Shown here piece after piece: positions 1 through 5,668 of a stretch of DNA of 7,155 nt. Below the pieces are notes generated by a model. The model was not told the origin of the DNA. It searched no databases and saw only the letters and a program-made list of their open reading frames with translations. The stretch is from NCBI GenBank assembly GCA_005882415.1, contig VBAE01000186.1, forward strand, positions 1-7,155, in the 5' to 3' direction. The translations under genes and the position numbers were made by a program. Each line of letters begins with the position of its first letter. Positions within the stretch are counted from its first letter, which is position 1. Origin of the DNA: Alphaproteobacteria bacterium (GTDB lineage Bacteria; Pseudomonadota; Alphaproteobacteria; Sphingomonadales; Sphingomonadaceae).

Positions 1-1799
1 GCCAGCGAGGCGATCAGCGGCCAGATGCTGGGATAAGGCACCGGCTCGCGCAGGTCGGGCCGCGCGTCGACCACGGTGGTGAGGAGCTGCTCCTTCTGGT
101 CGACCCGGAGGCCGGTCATCACCGGCAGAGCGTCCCTATGATCCCAGAGCGGCGAACGGCTGTCGACGACGGGGATGTGCGCGAAATTATAGGGTTGGGG
201 AGGCGAGGTGGTGGCCCATTCCAATCCGCTCGCGTCCCACGGATTGGCGCCCGCGACCGTCCCCCGCCGCATCGACACGAGCGCATTGAGGACGAACAGG
301 GCGAACCCCGCCGCCACCACGAACGCGCCCACGGTGGAGAGCAGGTTGAGCTCGTCCCAGCCCATGCCCGCGGGATAGGTGTAGACCCTCCGCGGCATGC
401 CCATCATCCCCGCCAGATGCATCGGGAAGAAAGCGAGCTGGAAGCCGAGGAACACCATCCAGAAGGCGACCTTGCCCACGCCCTCGTGCATCAGCCGGCC
501 GCTGAACTTGGGAAACCAGTAGGTCAGCGCCCCGAGCAAAGGGAATACCGCTCCGCCGATCAGCACGTAATGGAAATGGGCGACCACGAAATAGCTGTCG
601 TGGAGCTGGAGATCGAGCGGAACGCTGGCCAGCATCACCCCCGAAAGGCCGCCGATCACGAAGGTGATGATGAAGGCGATGACGTAGAGCATCGGCACGT
701 CGTATCGCGGCCGCCCCGACCAGATGGTCGCGATCCAGCAGAAGATCTGGACGCCGGAGGGTATCGCCACCGTCATGCTCGCCGCGGTGTAGAAGGCGTA
801 GCCGAGCCTCGGCAGGCCGGTCGCGAACATGTGGTGGACCCACAGGCCGAAGGCGAGCAGCCCGATCGACACCACTGCGAGCACCAGCACCGGGTATCCG
901 AAGATCGAGCGGCGCGAAAAGGTCTCGACGATCTGGCTGACGAAGCCGACCCCGGGCAGGAAGATGATGTAGACCTCCGGGTGACCGAAGAACCAGAAGA
1001 GGTGCTGCCAGAGCAGGGCGTCGCCATGCTCGTCCGGGTTGAAGAATTGCGTCCCCACCAGCCGGTCGGAGAGCAGCATGCCTGACGTCAGGGCGACTGC
1101 GGGCATCGAGAAGATCACCATCAGCGACACGACCAGCGACACCCAGACGAACAGGGGCATCCGCCCGAGCGTCATCCCCGGCGCGCGTTGTTTCAGGATG
1201 GTCGCGACGATCTCCACCGACACGGCGAGCGCCGCCACCTCGGTGAAGGTCACCATCTGCGCCCAGATGTCGGTGCGCTTGCCCGGCGAGAATTCGGGCC
1301 CCGACAAAGGCACATAAGCGAACCACCCCGCGTCCGGCCCCATGTTGAGCAGGAACGCCACCCAGAGCAGCACGCCGCCGGCGAGATAGGTCCAGTAGCT
1401 GAAGGCGTTGAGCCGCGGGAAGGCGATGTTGCGCGCGCCGACCATCAGCGGCACCAGGAACACCGCCATCGCCTCCATCACCGGCACGGCGAACAGGAAC
1501 ATCATCGTCGTGCCGTGCATGGTGAAGAGCTGGTTGTAGCGGTCGGCGCTGATCAGGCCGCTCTCCGGCTTGGCGAGCTGCAGCCGCATCGCCAGGCTGG
1601 CGATGCCGCCGAAAGCGAGGAAGATGAAGGCGGTGACGATGTAGCGGTGGGCGATTTCCTTATGGTCGACCGTCGTCAGCCAGCCGATGAAGCCGGGCGG
1701 GCGGCTCCACGTCTTCAAAAGCCGCGCCTCCAGCGCCGCGCCCTGAAGCATCTCGCCGTCGCGCGCATAGTCGCCCGGATCGTGGCGCGGCGCGGTCAC
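1..1799 (-). CDS. ctaD: Cytochrome c oxidase subunit I (caa3/CoxN-like), 3' end cut by window edge
   Basis: Catalytic heme-copper subunit of a membrane-bound terminal oxidase that reduces O2 with electrons from subunit II. The window holds 599 codons and no stop. Metal ligands are visible: His95 (heme a), His273 and Tyr277 in the His-Pro-Glu-Val-Tyr motif (CuB and the crosslinked Tyr), His322-His323 (CuB), His400-Asp401 (Mg site), His408 (heme a3) and His410 (heme a). Glu275 matches the D-channel Glu of A1 oxidases. Asn124 replaces the D-channel entry Asp and Gln351 replaces the K-channel Lys (Paracoccus D124 and K354, aligned from memory). The chain already exceeds the usual ~550 residues and a further hydrophobic stretch seems to begin at Ser591, so a C-terminal extra helix or subunit III fusion is likely. 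I chose the GTG start because it overlaps the coxB stop (GTGA) and has GGAG eight bases upstream. The next Met (residue 17) has no Shine-Dalgarno sequence. Last visible gene of the dehydrogenase operon; subunit III and assembly genes probably follow off the left edge. Confidence 0.96.
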   Translation of the reverse strand, partial: MTAPRHDPGDYARDGEMLQGAALEARLLKTWSRPPGFIGWLTTVDHKEIAHRYIVTAFIFLAFGGIASLAMRLQLAKPESGLISADRYNQLFTMHGTTMMFLFAVPVMEAMAVFLVPLMVGARNIAFPRLNAFSYWTYLAGGVLLWVAFLLNMGPDAGWFAYVPLSGPEFSPGKRTDIWAQMVTFTEVAALAVSVEIVATILKQRAPGMTLGRMPLFVWVSLVVSLMVIFSMPAVALTSGMLLSDRLVGTQFFNPDEHGDALLWQHLFWFFGHPEVYIIFLPGVGFVSQIVETFSRRSIFGYPVLVLAVVSIGLLAFGLWVHHMFATGLPRLGYAFYTAASMTVAIPSGVQIFCWIATIWSGRPRYDVPMLYVIAFIITFVIGGLSGVMLASVPLDLQLHDSYFVVAHFHYVLIGGAVFPLLGALTYWFPKFSGRLMHEGVGKVAFWMVFLGFQLAFFPMHLAGMMGMPRRVYTYPAGMGWDELNLLSTVGAFVVAAGFALFVLNALVSMRRGTVAGANPWDASGLEWATTSPPQPYNFAHIPVVDSRSPLWDHRDALPVMTGLRVDQKEQLLTTVVDARPDLREPVPYPSIWPLIASL

Positions 1800-2809
1800 T
1801 TCAAAGTCTCCAGATACGCCACCACCGCGTGCAGCTCCTGCGGTTCGAGGCCGATATACGGCATGTTGTTGCCGGGCTTCACGCCCTGCGGGTCGGCGAT
1901 CCAGGCGTAGAGCTGCCCACGGCCCATCGGCAGCGTCCCCGCGGCAAGCGACTTCCTGCTCGCGACATGGGTGAGGTCCGGCGCGACCTGGCCGGTGGCG
2001 CCGGTGCCGGAGATATTGTGGCAGACGCTGCATTCGCGCTGCATCACATAGTTGTAGCCGGCCATTGCCAGCGGCGTGGTCGGGGTCTTGGCCGGCTCCG
2101 CCTGCTGCCGCCACCAGGCGCGGAAGGCGTCCCGCGACTCCACCGTCACGTCGAGCGCCATATGCGCGTGCTGCGCCCCGCAAAATTCCGCGCATTGGCC
2201 GCGGAACAGCCCGGTGCGCCGGGGCAGGAGATCGATGTCGTTGAGACGGCCCGGAATGAGGTCCTGCTTGCCGGCCAGATTCGGCACCCAGAAGCTGTGG
2301 ATCACGTCCGTCGAGCGAAGCTGGATGTGCGCGGGAATGCCGACCGGAAGGTGAAGCTCGTTGGCGGTTCGGATGGTCTCGGTGTGGGTCGGACTGTGAT
2401 AGCGAATGTCCCACCACCATTGGTTGGCGGTGATCTCGATGTTCAGGACCTCGCCGTTCGCCGGCACCGCCGCCGCCGCCATCGAGCGGTCGGTGAAATA
2501 GCTCGCCAGAGTGAGGACGGTAAGGCCGAGCGCGATGAATGCGGTCCACACCACCAGGGCCGTGGTGAGGCCCCGCTCATGCCCCTCGCCCGGGTCGTCC
2601 CGAACGTCCGTCCTCTTCCCCCCGCGGCGCAGGAGCGCGGCGATCAGGAAGGCGATGACGAGGATGTAGACGACGCCCGTCACCACCATGAACAAAGTGA
2701 ACAGCGAGTTGAACTCCGCCCCTTGCGCTCCGTCGCCGCCGGTCATCGACTGGATGCCGTCGCACCCCGCCAGCGGGAGCAGCAGCAGAAGCAGCGCCGC
2801 CCGCCTCAT
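1796..2809 (-). CDS. coxB: Cytochrome c oxidase subunit II with fused C-terminal cytochrome c domain (caa3 type)
   Basis: Accepts electrons from a c-type cytochrome through its own heme c and passes them via CuA to subunit I. The 337 residues show, in order: a lipoprotein signal with lipobox Leu-Ala-Gly-Cys (Cys16); two membrane spans (about 36-60 and 83-104); and a periplasmic cupredoxin domain with Trp131-133 at the electron-entry position. CuA ligands are His171, Cys206, Glu208 (backbone), Cys210, His214 and Met217. A class I cytochrome c domain follows, with Cys260-X-X-Cys263-His264 and probable axial Met316 (Asn-Asn-Met-Pro). The Glu that normally opens the K-channel, three residues before the conserved Trp-Thr at the second span, is Leu85. 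The ATG overlaps the stop of the upstream cytochrome gene (ATGA) and follows AAGGGG by eight bases. The stop overlaps the GTG of subunit I. These overlaps argue for translational coupling. Confidence 0.97.
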   Translation of the reverse strand: MRRAALLLLLLPLAGCDGIQSMTGGDGAQGAEFNSLFTLFMVVTGVVYILVIAFLIAALLRRGGKRTDVRDDPGEGHERGLTTALVVWTAFIALGLTVLTLASYFTDRSMAAAAVPANGEVLNIEITANQWWWDIRYHSPTHTETIRTANELHLPVGIPAHIQLRSTDVIHSFWVPNLAGKQDLIPGRLNDIDLLPRRTGLFRGQCAEFCGAQHAHMALDVTVESRDAFRAWWRQQAEPAKTPTTPLAMAGYNYVMQRECSVCHNISGTGATGQVAPDLTHVASRKSLAAGTLPMGRGQLYAWIADPQGVKPGNNMPYIGLEPQELHAVVAYLETLK

Positions 2810-3345
2810 TTCACCGGCCCCTTGGGCTCCGACCCGGCGGCGTCCTTCACAGGCTTGCGCTCATCCAGGGTCTGCGGCTCGGTATTGCTCATCTCGTCGG
2901 CGCGGCCGCTCAGCACATCCTGCCGCGGCTGAGCGGAGAGCGAGCGGACATAAGCGGCGAGCTGCCACGCCTGCTGCTCGGTCAGCTTATGCTCGAAGGC
3001 GGGCATGCCGTTCGGCCGCCCCTTCTGGATGGTGGCGACGATGTCCTCCATCCGCCCGCCATAGCGCCACTTCTCGTCCATCAGCGGCGGACCCATGCCG
3101 CCGCCGCCATGGGCGTGGCAGCCGACGCAGTTCATCCAGCTGTACAGCCGCTGGCCCTGGCTGATCTGGAAGCTGACATTCTCATATTGCTTCGCGCGCG
3201 GATCGCTGTGGGTCGCCGCGAGCGCTGCCTGCTGTGCCGGCCCGGTCTCCGGCAGCGGGGCGCCGCGGGCGTTGCGCTCCTCCCGGTCGCAGCCGGCAAG
3301 GACCAGGACGAGAAGGGCGAGGCTAGCGCGGGAGCGCGAAGACAT
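2806..3345 (-). CDS. Lipoprotein c-type cytochrome, presumed electron carrier between PQQ dehydrogenase and oxidase
   Basis: Monoheme cytochrome c of 179 residues, expected to be tethered on the periplasmic side of a membrane. A signal peptide ends in the lipobox Leu-Ala-Gly-Cys (Cys19). The heme site is Cys73-Val-Gly-Cys76-His77, followed by a Gly-rich loop, and the likely axial Met is Met114 (Asn-Gly-Met-Pro). After the last helix (about 124-137) comes a charged, Pro-rich and probably disordered tail of about 40 residues. Similar tails occur, to my recollection, in cytochromes encoded next to CoxMN-type oxidases. I placed the start at 3345 because a strong GGGAGGGAGG lies just upstream and the signal peptide begins there; the reading frame stays open back to 3429 but without signal-like sequence. 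The gene overlaps the dehydrogenase by 23 bases and coxB by 4. Its position suggests it takes electrons from the dehydrogenase and hands them to subunit II. That role is inferred from context. Confidence 0.92.
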   Translation of the reverse strand: MSSRSRASLALLVLVLAGCDREERNARGAPLPETGPAQQAALAATHSDPRAKQYENVSFQISQGQRLYSWMNCVGCHAHGGGGMGPPLMDEKWRYGGRMEDIVATIQKGRPNGMPAFEHKLTEQQAWQLAAYVRSLSAQPRQDVLSGRADEMSNTEPQTLDERKPVKDAAGSEPKGPVK

Positions 3346-5149
3346 AGAGCCTCCCTCCCGCCTTGGTCCGCGCCGGAAGGTCGCGCATCGCGTTGACGAA
3401 GCCGAGCGCGGAGCTCGGGTCGCGCGCATCGAGCGGCGCCGACACGATCGCGCCCGACCAGCCGCCGACCCCCGACATCACCGCGACATATTGCCGCCCG
3501 TCGGGGCCGCGATAGCTGACCGGCTGGCTGATGATCCCGCTGTCCAGCTTGGTCTGCCAGAGCAGCCGGCCATTGCTCCCGGGCCGCGCGTCGACCGCTT
3601 TGAACCAGCCGTCCATCGTCCCGTAGAACACCACGTCGCCGCCCGTCGCGAGCGCTCCGCTCCACAGCGGCAGATCCTCCTTCAGCTCCCACGCCTTCTT
3701 GCGCCGGACCGGGTCCCAGGCGGTGAACACGCCGCGGTTTCCCCCCGGCCCGGCATACATCTTCACCTCGGCGCCCAAATACGGCGTGCCGGAGATGTAG
3801 CTCGTCTCCATCACGCCCATGTCCATGCACAGGTTGATGTGGGGGACGTAGAGCAGGCCGGTGTGCGGGCTGAAGGCGGAGGGGTTCCAGTCCTTCGCCC
3901 CCGGCGCCGCAGGGCAGATATTGCGCGTGATCCGCCCGCTCTTCGGCTTCTTCTCCGGCACCGGGATCGGCATTCCGGTCTTGAGGTCCACGCCGCGGAC
4001 GCTGTTGATGAAGCCGTACGGGTCGGCGGACAGCACCTGGCCCGACGCGCGGTCGATCACATACATGAAGCCGTTCCGCCCCGGCCGGACCATCACCGCC
4101 CGCATCCGGCCATTGACCGGCATGTCGAGCAGGATCTGCTCGTTGATGTCGTCATGGTCGAACTCGTCGTGCGGGGTCGACTGATAATACCAGCGCGCCT
4201 GGCCGGTGGTGACGTCGCGCGCGAACACGCCCGCGGTCCACTTATCGTCGCCGGGGCGCTGCTCCGGGTTCCACGGCCCCGGATTGCCGGTGCCGTAATA
4301 GATCAGCTTCAGCTTCGGATCGTAGCTGATCCACCCCCAGGTGGTGCCGCCGCCGATCTTCCACCCGTCCGGCTGCCAGCTCTTGACGCCCAAATCCTTG
4401 CCCCGGTCCTTGGCGTAGAACGGCTTGAACGAGGGGCCGATCAGCACGTCCTTGTCGGGCCCGGTGCTGTAGGCGCGCCAGGCGAGCTTGCCTGAGCCCG
4501 CGTCCAATGCGGTCAGCCAGCCGCGCACCCCGAACTCGCCGCCCGAATTGCCGACCAGCACCCTGTTCTCGGCGACGAGCGGCGCCATGGTGACGGTCTC
4601 GCCCTTGTTGATATTGCCGACCTGCGCCCGCCAGATCTGCCGCCCGGAATTGGCGTCGATCGCGAACACGCTCCCGTCGAGCGTGGCGAAGAAGATGCGG
4701 CCGTTCGAATAAGTGACTCCGCGGTTGACGACGTCGCAGCAGGCCACCCCCTGCGATGCCGGCTTGGGGTGCGGCCGGAACACCCATTTCGGCTTGCCGC
4801 CCTTGGCGAGGTCGAGCGCCCAGACATAATTGGGGTAGGGCGTGATGATGTACATCGTCGATCCGACCACGATCGGCGCCGCCTCCAGCCCCTTCGCGGT
4901 GCCGACCCGGAAGGTGAAGACCGGCTTCAGCCGCGCGACGTTCGAGATGTTGATCTGATTGAGGCCCGAATAGCGGGTGCTGGCGTAATTCTTCGCCGGC
5001 ATCGTCCACTGCCCGTCCTCGGCCGGGGAGGCGGAGGCTGCCGGGCGGGCGCCATTCTGCTGTGCGGCGAGGCCCGCAAAGGGCGTCGCTGAAAGAAGGA
5101 GGACGGCGCCGGACAGAAGCTTCAAACGAACGCGAAGCCACCCCTTCAT
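3323..5149 (-). CDS. PQQ-dependent alcohol dehydrogenase (methanol/ethanol family), predicted lanthanide-dependent
   Basis: Periplasmic quinoprotein that oxidises primary alcohols to aldehydes with PQQ and a bound metal. The 608-residue precursor has a Sec signal peptide (about 1-29, likely cleaved after Ala-Ala29) and an eight-bladed propeller. Family marks are the vicinal Cys137-Cys138 pair that stacks on PQQ, metal ligands Glu205 and Asn289, catalytic Asp331 in the His-Asp-Glu-Phe-Asp motif, and Arg358. Asp333, two residues after the catalytic Asp, is the extra ligand that distinguishes lanthanide enzymes (XoxF, PedH/ExaF) from calcium MxaF, which has Ala there. No CXXCH is present, so it is not a quinohemoprotein and needs an external cytochrome, which the next gene supplies. 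The substrate (methanol, ethanol, longer or aromatic alcohols) cannot be read from the sequence. The 5149 start is preferred over an in-frame ATG at 5230 because AAGGGGAG lies seven bases upstream and the signal peptide begins there. First gene of the operon. Confidence 0.95.
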   Translation of the reverse strand: MKGWLRVRLKLLSGAVLLLSATPFAGLAAQQNGARPAASASPAEDGQWTMPAKNYASTRYSGLNQINISNVARLKPVFTFRVGTAKGLEAAPIVVGSTMYIITPYPNYVWALDLAKGGKPKWVFRPHPKPASQGVACCDVVNRGVTYSNGRIFFATLDGSVFAIDANSGRQIWRAQVGNINKGETVTMAPLVAENRVLVGNSGGEFGVRGWLTALDAGSGKLAWRAYSTGPDKDVLIGPSFKPFYAKDRGKDLGVKSWQPDGWKIGGGTTWGWISYDPKLKLIYYGTGNPGPWNPEQRPGDDKWTAGVFARDVTTGQARWYYQSTPHDEFDHDDINEQILLDMPVNGRMRAVMVRPGRNGFMYVIDRASGQVLSADPYGFINSVRGVDLKTGMPIPVPEKKPKSGRITRNICPAAPGAKDWNPSAFSPHTGLLYVPHINLCMDMGVMETSYISGTPYLGAEVKMYAGPGGNRGVFTAWDPVRRKKAWELKEDLPLWSGALATGGDVVFYGTMDGWFKAVDARPGSNGRLLWQTKLDSGIISQPVSYRGPDGRQYVAVMSGVGGWSGAIVSAPLDARDPSSALGFVNAMRDLPARTKAGGRLYVFALPR

Positions 5150-5156
5150 GCACACA

Positions 5157-5164
5157 CTCCCCTT
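5157..5164 (-). promoter_or_regulatory. Ribosome binding site of the PQQ dehydrogenase gene
   Basis: AAGGGGAG on the minus strand, seven bases before the ATG at 5149. It decides this start against the in-frame upstream ATG at 5230, which would add 27 residues without signal-peptide character. Confidence 0.8.
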
Positions 5165-5179
5165 GTCAGCCCCAGCCGG

Positions 5180-5195
5180 AATGCTGCGCAGCATT
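5180..5195. repeat. Perfect 16-bp palindrome in the leader of the dehydrogenase operon
   Basis: AATGCTGCGCAGCATT reads the same on both strands. The arms extend three more pairs (CGG/CCG) if one base is bulged. It lies 31-46 bases upstream of the dehydrogenase ATG and just above its Shine-Dalgarno sequence. It could be an operator for a dimeric regulator or a leader hairpin; which one is not decidable here. Confidence 0.65.
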
Positions 5196-5203
5196 TCCGT
5201 ACC

Positions 5204-5225
5204 GGGGGCAAAACATTCCGCCCCC
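5204..5225. repeat. Stem-loop in the dehydrogenase leader
   Basis: GGGGGC at 5204-5209 pairs with GCCCCC at 5220-5225 around a 10-base AT-richer loop. It sits only eight bases from the 16-bp palindrome, so the presumed leader RNA may carry two adjacent hairpins. The minus-strand loop ends in TTTT but the stem has no trailing T-run, so it does not look like a simple terminator. Confidence 0.45.
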
Positions 5226-5279
5226 TTCATGGTTTCCGGGAATCTGCCTAATTTGGGTTAATGTGCCGCGGCGGAACAG

Positions 5280-5292
5280 GGCGCTGAGCGCC
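5280..5292. repeat. 13-bp inverted repeat in the divergent promoter region
   Basis: GGCGCT-G-AGCGCC, six perfect pairs around one base. It lies 48 bases upstream of the small membrane-protein ATG and about 130 bases upstream of the dehydrogenase ATG. That is a reasonable place for a regulator site serving either direction, though GC-rich DNA yields such repeats by chance. Confidence 0.35.
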
Positions 5293-5304
5293 GCCCACGG
5301 GGCC

Positions 5305-5334
5305 TTGCCGCCCTGGTAAACAAAGTCTTAATAT
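5305..5334 (+). promoter_or_regulatory. Sigma70-like promoter of the small membrane-protein gene
   Basis: TTGCCG at 5305-5310, an 18-base spacer, then TAATAT at 5329-5334. The -10 box matches TATAAT at four of six places and stands out in a locally AT-rich stretch. A start seven bases past the -10 box falls on the A of the ATG at 5341, so the transcript may be leaderless. Confidence 0.5.
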
Positions 5335-5340
5335 CCGGGA

Positions 5341-5505
5341 ATGAACCGCGCCCAAGCCCTAGCCGCCGCGCCAGCCCCGCACCCCCTGCGCGCTGCACTC
5401 GCCCACCTGCCGCTCGGCCGCGGAAGCTCCGCGGGCAACGACCTAAAGCTGTTCCTGACGGCTTATGTGGGCGGGTTGGTCTTCTTCGGGATTCTCTTCG
5501 CCTAA
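5341..5505 (+). CDS. Small single-span membrane protein of unknown function (54 aa)
   Basis: The product has an Ala/Pro/Arg-rich, positively charged N-terminal part (about 1-36) and one C-terminal hydrophobic helix (about 37-54, Leu-Lys-Leu-Phe to Phe-Ala). It ends directly at the membrane segment, as tail-anchored or Nin-Cout small proteins do. Support for a real gene: a promoter placed exactly upstream, third-position GC in keeping with neighbours, a clean TAA stop, and a hairpin repeat starting three bases after it. There is no Shine-Dalgarno sequence; GGGA abuts the ATG, which fits leaderless translation. I do not recognise the family. It is divergent from the dehydrogenase operon and shares its regulatory region, so a functional link is possible but unproven. 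Confidence 0.6.
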   Translation: MNRAQALAAAPAPHPLRAALAHLPLGRGSSAGNDLKLFLTAYVGGLVFFGILFA

Positions 5506-5507
5506 GT

Positions 5508-5563
5508 CCTCCCTGCCGCGAAGCGGGGGGAGGGGGGCCACACGTAGTGTGGTGGAGGGGTAG
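5508..5563 (+). repeat. Double-hairpin intergenic repeat, left copy (also likely terminator)
   Basis: A 56-base unit. Hairpin 1 has a CCGC-GAA-GCGG core, extended outward by CTCCC/GGGAG with one bulge. A G-run follows, then hairpin 2 (CCACAC-GTA-GTGTGG, six pairs), then the tail TGGAGGGGTAG. It lies three bases after the stop of the 54-residue gene and could end its transcript. Layout and tail are shared with the right copy, which is inverted. Confidence 0.8.
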
Positions 5564-5612
5564 CTAACGCAGCCTCAGCGGCTCCCGCGCGAACCTCGCT
5601 ATTCCGAGCCTT

Positions 5613-5668
5613 CTACCCCTCCACCCCGTTTCACGGGGTCCCCCTCCCCATCTTCGATGGGAGGAGGG
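5613..5668 (-). repeat. Double-hairpin intergenic repeat, right copy, inverted, overlapping the transporter's 3' end
   Basis: On the minus strand: hairpin 1 (CCCATC-GAA-GATGGG), a G-run, hairpin 2 (ACCCCGT-GAA-ACGGGGT), then the same TGGAGGGGTAG tail. The unit has the same 56-base span as the left copy, with different stem sequences but intact pairing. The last dozen codons and the stop of the MFS gene lie inside it, with the TGA in the loop region of hairpin 2. About 49 bp of apparently unique sequence separates the two copies. Such paired repeats between convergent genes resemble REP/BIME elements and are, from memory, common in sphingomonad intergenic DNA. Confidence 0.8.

Noticed and set aside
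138..1085. 315-codon open frame on the plus strand opposite subunit I
   Set aside because: Product is an Arg/His/Glu-rich string with no domain, lying antisense to a gene with all its catalytic motifs. It is the usual antisense shadow in GC-rich DNA.
187..1326. 379-codon minus-strand frame inside subunit I
   Set aside because: Shifted frame of the oxidase gene. The true frame continues past it with intact metal ligands, so there is no frameshift.
1829..2932. 367-codon plus-strand frame opposite coxB
   Set aside because: Low-complexity Arg/His/Gly/Val composition, no start signal, antisense to a complete CuA and heme c protein.
3346..3429. Longer cytochrome c start at 3429
   Set aside because: The extension is Arg-rich and lies within the dehydrogenase coding end. 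The lipoprotein signal and ribosome site support 3345.
3095..4495. 466-codon plus-strand frame opposite the cytochrome and dehydrogenase genes
   Set aside because: Antisense shadow spanning two well-supported genes, with biased composition and no recognisable motif.
5150..5230. Longer dehydrogenase start at 5230
   Set aside because: The added 27 residues contain both leader palindromes, displace the signal peptide from the N-terminus, and leave unused the strong ribosome site before 5149.
5508..5668. CRISPR array or IS-element ends
   Set aside because: Only two units, inverted rather than direct, with no spacers of uniform size and no transposase or target duplication.
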